Shown: piece after piece, positions 49,410 to 57,664 of the stretch
Layout: each line of letters starts with the position of its first letter
How positions within the stretch are numbered: position 1 is the stretch's first letter
Assembly: GCA_039793685.1 (NCBI GenBank)
Contig: JBDRAL010000086.1
Coordinates: 186,001 to 250,000, forward strand
DNA length: 64,000 nucleotides
Direction: 5' to 3'
Source of the DNA: JAAFHI01 sp039793685
GTDB lineage: Bacteria; Acidobacteriota; Blastocatellia; Chloracidobacteriales; Chloracidobacteriaceae
Notes under the pieces: generated by a model
Seen by the model: only the letters and a program-made list of their open reading frames with translations
Database searches by the model: none
What the model was told of the DNA's origin: nothing
Made by a program: the position numbers and the translations under genes

Positions 49410-50855
49410 GTGGACCGCAAAAAACTTTTTCGCTGGGCCATTGTTCTGGCCGTCGGCGGCGCTGCTCTTCTTTTTCCCGCGCCAGTTGGCATCACGTCTC
49501 AATCGTGGCGATTGACGGCCATCTTCACCGCCGTGGTGGCCGGTTTGATTTTTCAGCCCGCACCGGGGGGAATGATCGTCCTGCTCGGCGTGGCCGCAAC
49601 CGCCATCAGCGGAGCACTCCCAATCAAATCCGCGCTGGCCGGGTATGCCGACCCGACGGTCTGGCTGGTGCTCGCGGCCTGCGTCATTTCGCGGGGAATG
49701 ATCCAGACCGGCCTCGGTCGTCGGATTGCCTTCCTGTTTATTCGGGCCATCGGGCAGCGGACGCTGGGCCTGGGATACGCTCTGGTGGCCACGGACATGG
49801 TCCTGGCTTCCGTAATTCCATCGAACGGGGCCAGGGCGGGCGGGATTCTCTTCCCGATTACAAAGAGTGTCGCGGAAGCCTACGACTCGAAACCCGGCGT
49901 CACCGCCCATCGCCTGGGCGCATTTCTCATGACGATGGTTTATCAGTGCGAAGTCGTCATCTGCGCAATGTTCCTGACCGGTCAGGCCTCCAACATCCTC
50001 ATCGCCAAATTTGCCAAAACAGTCACCAACCTCGACCTCACCTATACGAAATGGTTCGTCGGTGGGGTTGTCCCGGGGCTGGTTTCGTTGTGCGTCGTGC
50101 CCCTGCTTCTGTATCGGATTTTTCCGCCGACAATTAAAGAAACGCCGGAAGCGGCGGCCTTTGCACAGGAAGAACTCGACAAGCTTGGCCCCATGTCCTC
50201 TGGAGAGAAGACCATGCTCGGGGTCTTTCTGTTCATTGCCGCGCTCTGGATGCTGCCCGCCGTTCCGGGGGTACAGAATTTCCTGACCGGGTTCGGCCTT
50301 GAAAGCCTTTTGAATTACGCCGTGGTTGCGCTCATCGGCGTGTGTTTTCTGCTGGTGACGGGCGTGCTGTCGTGGGAAGACGTCACGAGCGAGCGGAGCG
50401 CGTGGGACATCTTCATCTGGTATGGCGGACTGGTCCGGATGGCCGAGGCGTTGGGCGAAACCGGCGTCACGAAAAAGTTCGCCGAATCGGCGGCGGGCGT
50501 TACGACCGGCTGGTACTGGTGGGCGGCGCTGATCGGCCTGCTCATCGTGTATTTCTACGCCCACTATGCGTTCGCCAGCATCACTGCGCACGCGACCGCG
50601 ATGTACACGCCATTCCTCGCCGTCATTCTGGCAGCAGGCGCGCCTCCGATGGTGGCCGTGCTGGCGCTGGCCTATTTTTCAAACCTCGACGCCAGTCTGA
50701 CCCATTTCGGAACGACCCCCGCCCCGATCTTCTTCGGCGGTGGTTACGTCAGCCAGCGCGACTGGTGGCGCCTCGGCTTTCTGGTGTCGATTCCCAACAT
50801 CCTCATCTGGCTGGGCGTTGGCCTGTTATGGTGGAAAGCGATTGGAATCTGGTGA
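49410..50855 (+). CDS. DASS (SLC13)-family anion:sodium symporter
   Basis: The 481-residue protein has about 11-12 membrane helices and the family features GGMIVLLGVAATAISG, LASVIPSNGARAGGILFPI and the second-half signature NLDASLTHFGTTPAPIFFGGG. It resembles CitT/YbhI-type carriers for di- or tricarboxylates such as 2-oxoglutarate, malate or citrate; substrate not fixed. The start is a GTG at 49410 without a strong ribosome binding site; no later ATG keeps the first helix. It shares a 130-base divergent promoter region with the Pit gene. Confidence 0.88.
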   Translation: MDRKKLFRWAIVLAVGGAALLFPAPVGITSQSWRLTAIFTAVVAGLIFQPAPGGMIVLLGVAATAISGALPIKSALAGYADPTVWLVLAACVISRGMIQTGLGRRIAFLFIRAIGQRTLGLGYALVATDMVLASVIPSNGARAGGILFPITKSVAEAYDSKPGVTAHRLGAFLMTMVYQCEVVICAMFLTGQASNILIAKFAKTVTNLDLTYTKWFVGGVVPGLVSLCVVPLLLYRIFPPTIKETPEAAAFAQEELDKLGPMSSGEKTMLGVFLFIAALWMLPAVPGVQNFLTGFGLESLLNYAVVALIGVCFLLVTGVLSWEDVTSERSAWDIFIWYGGLVRMAEALGETGVTKKFAESAAGVTTGWYWWAALIGLLIVYFYAHYAFASITAHATAMYTPFLAVILAAGAPPMVAVLALAYFSNLDASLTHFGTTPAPIFFGGGYVSQRDWWRLGFLVSIPNILIWLGVGLLWWKAIGIW

Positions 50856-50858
50856 TTT

Positions 50859-51476
50859 CTATTCGAGTTCGATCGGGACCAGTTTGAAGTAGTTCGACAG
50901 GAGCGCGCTGCGGTTCTGCCCTTTGACGGGTTCGATTCTTGCACCGGGCAAGGAACCGAGCGCCGTTGCGGCTTCCGGCGTCAGCAACGTTTCGCCCGCG
51001 GCCGCGATGTCTTCACCCAGTTTGAACGCCCGGTTCACCTCCGCCCCGAAACAATCCTCGTCGCCGATTTTCAGAATTTCACCGAACCCGAGGCCGAGAC
51101 AAACCTCGATGGTATTGTCGGCCGGTTTTCCCTTGTTGAAGCTCGCCGTCGCGCGGTGCATCGCGAGGGCGCAGGTGGCGGCGGCGCGTACGTCGCGAAA
51201 CAACATCAACAGATTGTCGGCCTCTTCCTTCAACACGAGTCCGTTGTGCTGGAGCGCGATGGGTTTCATCAATTCCTGCATGCCATGAATCAAGGTCAGA
51301 AAATGCAGGATTCCGAATTCGTCGGTCCGGCGTGTGAAGCCCGACATATCACTACACAACACGGCCCACGTCTCGCCGAACAGCGCGTAAATCCGCGCGT
51401 CAATCTCTCCGGTGTTGCCCTCCGCCCGATGCCGTTCCTCAAGCAAACCGTGAAACACTTTCATGGACTCGCCCAT
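50859..51476 (-). CDS. Adenylate/guanylate cyclase-like (CHD) domain protein
   Basis: The 205-residue protein is a single class III cyclase homology domain. The first metal-binding Asp is in CSDMSGFTRRTDEFG, and the second Asp is in LKEEADNLLMLF, where the usual G before D is A. The transition-state Asn is kept in AEVNRAFKL, but the usual Arg three residues later is Lys. It lacks a sensor or membrane domain. These changes suggest low or altered activity, or a purely regulatory protein. It converges with the DASS gene, the stop codons being 3 bases apart. Not clearly linked to the secreted protein upstream. Confidence 0.75.
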   Translation of the reverse strand: MGESMKVFHGLLEERHRAEGNTGEIDARIYALFGETWAVLCSDMSGFTRRTDEFGILHFLTLIHGMQELMKPIALQHNGLVLKEEADNLLMLFRDVRAAATCALAMHRATASFNKGKPADNTIEVCLGLGFGEILKIGDEDCFGAEVNRAFKLGEDIAAAGETLLTPEAATALGSLPGARIEPVKGQNRSALLSNYFKLVPIELE

Positions 51477-51732
51477 ACCGATGCTCCGGAAAAAAGTAAT
51501 GAAATGCCTGATTCACATTGCCCCGAACCCGTTCAATCGTCAACTGGTCCGTCAGGACACGGCATTGACCGCGAGCGGATTCAGGAAAAAATGGGACCTC
51601 GGCTAAACTTCCGTACCTTTTGAATCCAACCCGGAACCAGCTTCGAAATCGGGGAGGTGACGCGAAACGGCGTCACGCCGGATGAGCACGCTCAATCCGG
51701 CAACCAAACACCTGACACTGAAAGGATCACAA

Positions 51733-52377
51733 ATGTTGAATTTGCGCATTGCTCGAATCCTGCGGTCAGTTCTGTTGGCAATCGTCCCCGCACTTCTGCT
51801 GTCGGCGACTGAAGCCTCCGCACAGACTTCCCAGTCCCAAACGTTCAACTTCATCAACGGGAAAACTTCCGTCCAACTCTCCCCGACCTTCACCGGTGCG
51901 TTGACGTCACTGAACGTCACCCCACGGCCCATCGGTCGGGCACAAATCGTCAACGGTTTTGCGGAGTTCCCCATTATTGAAGGAACGCTTGCCGTCTCCA
52001 ACGCTCGTGGTGAAGTCGTTCACCAGGGCGGCCTTTCGCTGACCGCCGGGACGACCCGGGTCGAGTTGAAGAACTTCGTCATCGACACCACGGGCGCGAC
52101 TCCGGTTCTCACCGGACTGGTAGTAGCCAACAATGCCGTCGTTGGCCGGATTCCCCTCTTCAACCTTCAGCTACCCGCCAACTTCCAGGTGCCGCTCCCA
52201 ATCTTTCGGGCCTTTGCCAATCGGCTCCTGATTCTCAGCAACATTCAGGTCACGCTGACGCAACAGGCGGCCACGGCCCTCAACGGCGCGTTTAACGTGA
52301 CTGCGTTCGCCGAGGGAATTCCAATCGGGCAGGCGACCGTACTCGGACTGGCCCCGGCATCAGGATCCGGACATTAA
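51733..52377 (+). CDS. Secreted protein of unknown function
   Basis: The 214-residue protein has a signal peptide (LLAIVPALLLSATEASAQ) and a beta-rich mature part: LTSLNVTPRPIG, FPIIEGTLAVSN, HQGGLSLTAGTTRVELKNFVIDTT and GLVVANNAVVGRIPLF. Similar sequences seem common in acidobacteria and cyanobacteria, from memory, but I cannot name a family or role. AAAGGA lies 6 bases before the ATG at 51733. No active-site motif or metal-binding cluster is visible. The gene stands alone between the cyclase-like gene and the metallophosphoesterase. Confidence 0.6.
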   Translation: MLNLRIARILRSVLLAIVPALLLSATEASAQTSQSQTFNFINGKTSVQLSPTFTGALTSLNVTPRPIGRAQIVNGFAEFPIIEGTLAVSNARGEVVHQGGLSLTAGTTRVELKNFVIDTTGATPVLTGLVVANNAVVGRIPLFNLQLPANFQVPLPIFRAFANRLLILSNIQVTLTQQAATALNGAFNVTAFAEGIPIGQATVLGLAPASGSGH

Positions 52378-52393
52378 AACCGGACCTGTCTCG

Positions 52394-53281
52394 TCAACTT
52401 CTGGCGCCGACTGTGAAGATGGCCACTTCCGGTCGGCACCAGAACCGCACCTGAGCACGAGACATTCCGATACCACGACTGACATAAAGCCTGGAATCGT
52501 TTTTTTCGTACCAACCTTCGAGGTAGTTCCCGCAACCGCCCGGCAACCAGAGCGGCCCGTACAGCGGGAGGCAGACCTGCCCTCCGTGCGTGTGGCCGGC
52601 AAACGAGAGCGGAATCTTTCCGCTGATTTCATCAAAATAAACCGGAGCGTGGAAAAGCCCGATGACATAGGCGTCCGGCGCAATATCGGTCATCGTCCGT
52701 TCGAAATTCGGTCTTCCGGCGAAGGCGTCGTCGAATCCGGCAACCCACAAGTCATCCCGCACGCGGCGCGATTCATTCACCAGCAATTCGGCCCCGACCG
52801 ATTTGTAAAAGGCTTTTTCATTTCCGATGGGATGCCAGAGTTCCCAATTGCCGCGAACGACATACACGCCAAGCGGGGCCTTGACATACTGGAGGAATTC
52901 CTGAACCCTTGGATATACCCGTGAGTCAGTCGACGTATCGCCAATCACATCACCGGTAACGACGATGAGATCGGGCTTTTCCGCCTCAATCAGTTTCAGA
53001 ATGAATTTTTCACGCGGTCCGATTCCGTATGTGTGAACATCGGTCAGGTGAAGAATTTTCACCGGTGAACGGAGCGGTGCCTTGACGTTGTGGCGGGTGA
53101 CCCGAATCCAGTCGGGTTCAATCAAAAAGGCATCGATTCCCGCGAGCGCCCCAAGCAGGAACAACATCGCCAGAATCCATGCCCTTTTTCGATTTTTTCG
53201 TCGAGCGGTTTCGGCCGAAGCCGAACTATCCTCGACGGATTCAGTTTGCCGAAGCGCCATTCCCGAATCGTTTTGCGACAT
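52394..53281 (-). CDS. Membrane-anchored metallophosphoesterase
   Basis: The 295-residue calcineurin-like phosphoesterase has one N-terminal anchor (ILAMLFLLGALAGIDAFLI, about 32-50) and all metal-site blocks: HLTDVHTYGIG, VTGDVIGD, VRGNWELWH in place of GNHE, and FAGHTHGGQV. It resembles YkuE/YaeI enzymes that hydrolyse UDP-lipids or phosphodiesters at the membrane; the substrate is unknown. Its first 41 bases overlap the end of ispG, so the pair is co-transcribed. Confidence 0.9.
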   Translation of the reverse strand: MSQNDSGMALRQTESVEDSSASAETARRKNRKRAWILAMLFLLGALAGIDAFLIEPDWIRVTRHNVKAPLRSPVKILHLTDVHTYGIGPREKFILKLIEAEKPDLIVVTGDVIGDTSTDSRVYPRVQEFLQYVKAPLGVYVVRGNWELWHPIGNEKAFYKSVGAELLVNESRRVRDDLWVAGFDDAFAGRPNFERTMTDIAPDAYVIGLFHAPVYFDEISGKIPLSFAGHTHGGQVCLPLYGPLWLPGGCGNYLEGWYEKNDSRLYVSRGIGMSRAQVRFWCRPEVAIFTVGARS

Positions 53282-54473
53282 AGTCGTTCAACAGGTTGAT
53301 GAAATCGGGAACGATGTTGGCGCCCTCAAACGTTGTAAACTTCTGACCATCCACGAACACCGGGGCTTTCGGGTCCTCACCCGTTCCGGGAAGCGAAATG
53401 CCGAGATCGGCGTGCTTCGATTCGCCGGGGCCGTTCACGATACAGCCCATGACGGCAACCTTCAAGCCTTCCACCCCGGGGAACTGCGTTTTCCAGACAG
53501 GCATCTGATTGCGGAGGTAAGCCTGAATGTCCTGCGCCATTTCCTGAAACAGGGTGCTGGTGGTGCGTCCGCAGCCGGGGCAGGCGGTGACGAGCGGTGT
53601 AAAACTACGGATGCCCATCGTCTGAAGAATCTGCTGGGCGACCCGAACTTCCTCGGCGCGGTCCCCTCCGGGCGTCGGCGTCAGCGAAACGCGAATCGTG
53701 TCGCCAATGCCGTCCTGCAACAGCAAGCCGATGCCGATGGCACTGGCCACAATCCCCTTCGAACCCATTCCCGCCTCGGTCAGGCCGAGGTGCAGCGGGT
53801 AATCGCAACGCGCGGCAATCGCCCGATAGACCCCGATGAGGTCCTGGACCTCGGAAATCTTGGTGCTGATGAGAATGCGATCGTGGGGGAGGCCGATTTC
53901 CTCGGCCATCTGCGCCGATTCGAGCGCGCTGGCGCACATGGCCTCGATCATCACTTCACTGGCCGTCAGGGGGTCCGAACGTTTGGCGTTTTCATCCATC
54001 ATTCGGGCAAGCATCGCCTGGTCGAGTGATCCCCAGTTCACCCCGATGCGAACCGGTTTGTCGTTCTCGATGGCAATGTCGATGATCGACTTGAAGTTGG
54101 CGTCATGCTTTGCACCGAAGCCGACGTTCCCCGGATTGATGCGGTATTTGGCCAGCATTCGGGCGGTTTCCGGGTATTCCCGCAAAAGGGTATGCCCGTT
54201 GTAATGGAAGTCGCCGACGATGGGGACGTTCACCCCCAGATCGCGAAGGCGGGTCACGATTTCCGGAATCGCCGCGGCGGCAGCCTTGGTATCCACGGTG
54301 ACCCGGACGATTTCGGAACCAGCCGCATGAAGCGAGGCGACCTGCTCCACAGTCGAAGCAACGTCCGAGGTATCGGTATTGGTCATTGACTGGACGACAA
54401 TCGGATTGTCGCCACCGACCATGACGCCGCCCACATTCACGGCGACGGATTTTCTACGCTTGATGAGTGACAT
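53241..54473 (-). CDS. ispG: 4-hydroxy-3-methylbut-2-enyl diphosphate synthase IspG
   Basis: IspG (GcpE) makes HMBPP in the MEP isoprenoid pathway using a [4Fe-4S] cluster. The 410-residue protein has VGGDNPIVVQSMTNTDTSDV at the start, the N-terminal TIM barrel, and the three cluster Cys in ACPGCGRTT (two) and MGCIVNGPGESKHAD (one), with a conserved Glu. The start codon ATG at 54473 directly follows a heptamer hairpin and has no clear ribosome binding site. It ends inside the metallophosphoesterase gene. The MEP pathway suits an acidobacterium. Confidence 0.97.
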   Translation of the reverse strand: MSLIKRRKSVAVNVGGVMVGGDNPIVVQSMTNTDTSDVASTVEQVASLHAAGSEIVRVTVDTKAAAAAIPEIVTRLRDLGVNVPIVGDFHYNGHTLLREYPETARMLAKYRINPGNVGFGAKHDANFKSIIDIAIENDKPVRIGVNWGSLDQAMLARMMDENAKRSDPLTASEVMIEAMCASALESAQMAEEIGLPHDRILISTKISEVQDLIGVYRAIAARCDYPLHLGLTEAGMGSKGIVASAIGIGLLLQDGIGDTIRVSLTPTPGGDRAEEVRVAQQILQTMGIRSFTPLVTACPGCGRTTSTLFQEMAQDIQAYLRNQMPVWKTQFPGVEGLKVAVMGCIVNGPGESKHADLGISLPGTGEDPKAPVFVDGQKFTTFEGANIVPDFINLLNDYVAKRFGNGASAN

Positions 54474-54482
54474 AAAACGAAA

Positions 54483-54662
54483 AGGTTTCGGGTGTCAGGT
54501 TTCGGGTGTCAGGCCAAACAATCATTATGGAAGCTGAGTCCTAAATCTTGAATTTGTAGCGAAGCGCTCCGGGAACGGAGAAAGGATTCACGCCCCTCAC
54601 AAATTCATAATTCATAACTCATAATTCATTTTGCCCGACACCCGATACCCGACACCCGATAC
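54483..54662 (-). repeat. Mixed heptameric repeat block between TPR gene and ispG
   Basis: G-rich heptads (GGTTTCG, GGTGTCA, about 54485-54512) face a C-rich arm (CCCGACA, CCCGATA twice over, about 54632-54661). Between them lies a separate period-7 run (ATTCATA, ATTCATA, ACTCATA, ATTCATT, about 54601-54629), so two repeat families coexist. Confidence 0.85.
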
Positions 54663-54666
54663 CTGC

Positions 54667-55944
54667 TTAGCCTTTCTTCTTCTTGCCGGGACGAACGAGG
54701 TCCTTGAGCGTGTCCTTGATGTACTGGGCGGAAATCGCCGCCTGCTGCTTCTGGTCGGCATTGTTGGACTTTTCACCGACCGTCTCAAACAGCGTGTAGG
54801 CTTCCTGAGCGCGCGGGACGTCCTTGAGTTCCGGGTCGAGGGAAATGATCGTCAGACCCAGGCCGTTCATCGCATCAAAGTTGTTCGGGTCCGCGGCGAG
54901 AAGTGAGCGATAGAGGGGTTCGGCTTTGTCGAACAGGTTGCCGTTGCGAAACGCTTCCGCAGCCTTGAACTGGAACTTTGCCTTTTCCTTGGCCCCCTGC
55001 GGAGATTCGGAAATTTGAAGGTAGAGCTGTCCCGCCTTGGCGGCCGATTCGGTATCACCGAACAACTGACCGAGGAAGGCGAGGGGTTCGGCGGCTTTGA
55101 GGCGATATTCGCCGGTCTGCTTTTCGGCGGGTTGCGCCGCCTCAAGTTCATTGGCCTTCAAAGCGCTGGCTGCCGCTTCCTGAAATGCGGCTCTTGCTTC
55201 CTGCTTCAAATTGGCGTCCTTGGCCTTCACGCCACCGTTGTACTTTTCAACGGCAATCTTCTGCAACGCAGTGGACAGGTTCCCGTGGAACACCATCTGG
55301 TTCGGGTCAATGGCGATTCCAGCCCGATACTCCGCGGCGGCCGTCTGGTAGTCCTTCTTGTTGAAGGCCGCGTTACCCGCCTCGATATGTTTCTGCATCG
55401 AGGCATTGCTCTCGGTAATCTTTTCGTTTTCCTTGGTAATCCGTTCCCGTTCGGCCTTGCGTTTTTCTTCCTCGGCCTTTTCCTCGGCGGTCATTTCACG
55501 GGGCTGGCCGGTGGGTGTCGTCGTCGGGGCCGTTGCACGGGCTTCGGCGTTGATCTGTTCGTCGGTCGGCACCGCGCCGTCGCCGGGGACCAGTTCGAGT
55601 TTCACCTCAACCGGGTCACCGCCCTGCACGCGGATAGGCTGGAGAACTTTGCGCTTGAGGCCCGGTCCGAAGGCGGCAACCACATACTCGCTGAAGGCAG
55701 GAAGTGAGTAAAAGAAAAAGCCGTTTTTGTCGGTTTTGGTGACATACCGGCCCTTGATGTCCTGCCGGAGAATGACGATTTGAACGTCTTTCCGGGGAAC
55801 GGGCTGGGCCGCGTCGTTTTCCTTGACGGTCACGGTACCGCGAATGGCGCCGTTCTGGGCATAGGCGGCAGCCGTCATCAGAACCGCCGCAACGGTCAAC
55901 ACGCCTGCACGGACAACGGCCGCAAGCATTGATTTGGATTTCAT
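54667..55944 (-). CDS. Secreted TPR protein with carboxypeptidase-regulatory-like domain
   Basis: The 425-residue protein has a signal peptide (VLTVAAVLMTAAAYAQ), a carboxypeptidase-regulatory-like beta domain (about 32-110, GAIRGTVTVKENDAAQ and DKNGFFFYSLPAFSEYVV), a charged coiled stretch of E/K/R (about 140-185) and TPR repeats (about 190-410, AAFNKKDYQTAAAEYRAG). TPRs suggest a scaffold for protein complexes. GGAGG lies 9 bases before the ATG at 55944. The carboxypeptidase-regulatory domain links it in style to the TonB receptor. Role unknown. Confidence 0.8.
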   Translation of the reverse strand: MKSKSMLAAVVRAGVLTVAAVLMTAAAYAQNGAIRGTVTVKENDAAQPVPRKDVQIVILRQDIKGRYVTKTDKNGFFFYSLPAFSEYVVAAFGPGLKRKVLQPIRVQGGDPVEVKLELVPGDGAVPTDEQINAEARATAPTTTPTGQPREMTAEEKAEEEKRKAERERITKENEKITESNASMQKHIEAGNAAFNKKDYQTAAAEYRAGIAIDPNQMVFHGNLSTALQKIAVEKYNGGVKAKDANLKQEARAAFQEAAASALKANELEAAQPAEKQTGEYRLKAAEPLAFLGQLFGDTESAAKAGQLYLQISESPQGAKEKAKFQFKAAEAFRNGNLFDKAEPLYRSLLAADPNNFDAMNGLGLTIISLDPELKDVPRAQEAYTLFETVGEKSNNADQKQQAAISAQYIKDTLKDLVRPGKKKKG

Positions 55945-55971
55945 GTGTGCAAACCTCCGAAGAGAAAGTCC

Positions 55972-56088
55972 TGGAGTCGGGAGTCGGGAGTCGGGAGTCA
56001 AAAAAAGACGGTAATGGGAAATATTCCTGAAAAACCAATGAATTTTTGAACCACGGACTCCAGACTCCAGACTCACGACTCCGGACTG
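55972..56088 (-). repeat. Heptameric repeat hairpin (GGAGTCG)
   Basis: Units GGAGTCG three times plus GGAGTCA (about 55975-55999) are matched by GACTCCA, GACTCCA, GACTCAC, GACTCCG (about 56056-56084). The block fills the space between the second UbiB-like gene stop and the TPR gene's ribosome binding site. Confidence 0.88.
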
Positions 56089-56089
56089 G

Positions 56090-57595
56090 TTATTTGAAAA
56101 AAGATCGTATCCACCGCGAAAGCCATTTGGCCGCGACTTCGTGCCATTTGACCGTTTCGGACTTCATCATCATTCGGCGCATGCTCCGCTGAACCGCCGG
56201 CGCGGCGTCGGCCATGATGTTCCATCCAGGTTTGAAACAGGTTCCGAGACCTTCAAGCATCGAAACCACTCGAAAAACGTACACCATTTCCTTGGGCATT
56301 CTGAGGGGCACATACCCGAAGGCATCCCGCATGTAGCGCCCGAGGCGTTCGATCCGCTCCGCCGTCGGCATGTCGCGCATGTGAATCTCGCGGAATTTTT
56401 CACCAACTCTCAGCGCGATGGCCCGGTCGGCGTTCGGATCGATGACATCCATTTTGTACAACTCGTCAATCACCCCGGCGATATTTCCCTCAATACCTTC
56501 CAGGGTCATGCGGAGCATCCCTTCCCGAATTTCTCGGGACAGGGTTCGGACAATTCCGAAATCATACAGAATCACCCTCCCACGACTGTCCACCGCAACG
56601 TTTCCCGGATGGGGATCGGCGTGGTACACCCCGTGGACAAGAATCATTTCCATGTAGATTTCAACCAGCTTTTCGACCGTTTCAAGCGGGTCGAGGCCAT
56701 GTGCCTGTAGAGCATCGCCATCCGAAACCTTGATGCCGGGGAGGTATTCCAGAACCAGTACATTCGACCGGCAAAGTCCGGGAAGGGTTTTCGGAATCAC
56801 CACCTCTGGGTTTCCTTCGAGCAATCCCGCCAACCGCTCGGCGTTGGCCTGCTCACGGGCGAAATCCATTTCCTCGCGCAATCCGTGGTTGACCTCGGCA
56901 ACAATCTGGGAAAACAGCCGGGTCAACACATGGACATCGGAGTTTTCCTGCCGAAACCTGACCAATTGCTCATCCAGAAAGCGCAGGATGGATGTCGCCA
57001 CCCGAAAATCGGTTGCAATCTGATGCTCGATTCCGGGCCGCACCAGCTTGACGACGACTTCAATTCCGTGATGAACCGCGCGATGAACCTGTCCGATTGA
57101 AGCCGTGGCAATGGGGCGTTCATCGAACGACTCGAACACGTCCTCCAGTGGCTGGCCATAGGTCATTTCCAGCGCTTCCCGGACGACCTCGAACGGCATC
57201 GGCGTAATTTCGTCCTGCAACGTTCGTAGTGCGTCAAGGTAAGGCTTGGGGAGGAGGTCACCCCGGGTACTCACCACCTGACCGACCTTGATGAAACCGA
57301 CCCCGAGCCGTTCGATCTTGTCCCGAATCCGCTTGGCCCGCCGTTGGTGAATCGACTCCGAAACCTGCCTTCCACCGCCGAACAACAGGAAACGCTGCTC
57401 GTCACGCCAGAAGTCCAGCACCAGCGGCGCCGCGGAGGTCACGACCTGGGCCGCCCGTTTGGCAACGTGGTACCGCCGCATGGGAACGGGGGTTTCAAGC
57501 GAAATCTGATTGGAGAGGACGGCGGACAAGGCGATTCGGAAAGAAAAATCGGTAAAGTTCACTTCCACGGAGGAAACCTGATTGTAGCGTTTCAT
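56090..57595 (-). CDS. ABC1/UbiB-family atypical kinase 2
   Basis: The roughly 501-residue protein has the KxGQ motif as FIKVGQVVSTRGDLLP, the Ala-rich loop as TASIGQVHRAVHHG, ADPHPGNVAVDSRG and ILYDFGIVRTL. Two hydrophobic helices near the C-terminal end (ending in WLSRWIRSFFK) fit a membrane-tethered UbiB. The family supports isoprenoid-quinone synthesis; here the MEP gene ispG is in the same direction nearby. The start is uncertain: ATG 57595 and 57640 are both in frame, and I chose 57595. It overlaps nothing at its end. Confidence 0.88.
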   Translation of the reverse strand: MKRYNQVSSVEVNFTDFSFRIALSAVLSNQISLETPVPMRRYHVAKRAAQVVTSAAPLVLDFWRDEQRFLLFGGGRQVSESIHQRRAKRIRDKIERLGVGFIKVGQVVSTRGDLLPKPYLDALRTLQDEITPMPFEVVREALEMTYGQPLEDVFESFDERPIATASIGQVHRAVHHGIEVVVKLVRPGIEHQIATDFRVATSILRFLDEQLVRFRQENSDVHVLTRLFSQIVAEVNHGLREEMDFAREQANAERLAGLLEGNPEVVIPKTLPGLCRSNVLVLEYLPGIKVSDGDALQAHGLDPLETVEKLVEIYMEMILVHGVYHADPHPGNVAVDSRGRVILYDFGIVRTLSREIREGMLRMTLEGIEGNIAGVIDELYKMDVIDPNADRAIALRVGEKFREIHMRDMPTAERIERLGRYMRDAFGYVPLRMPKEMVYVFRVVSMLEGLGTCFKPGWNIMADAAPAVQRSMRRMMMKSETVKWHEVAAKWLSRWIRSFFK

Positions 57596-57664
57596 ACGCT
57601 GCTTGACTACATTGGGCGGAAGTATCCCGAAAAACTCCATTCAAACGCCGCCTTTTCAACCGCC

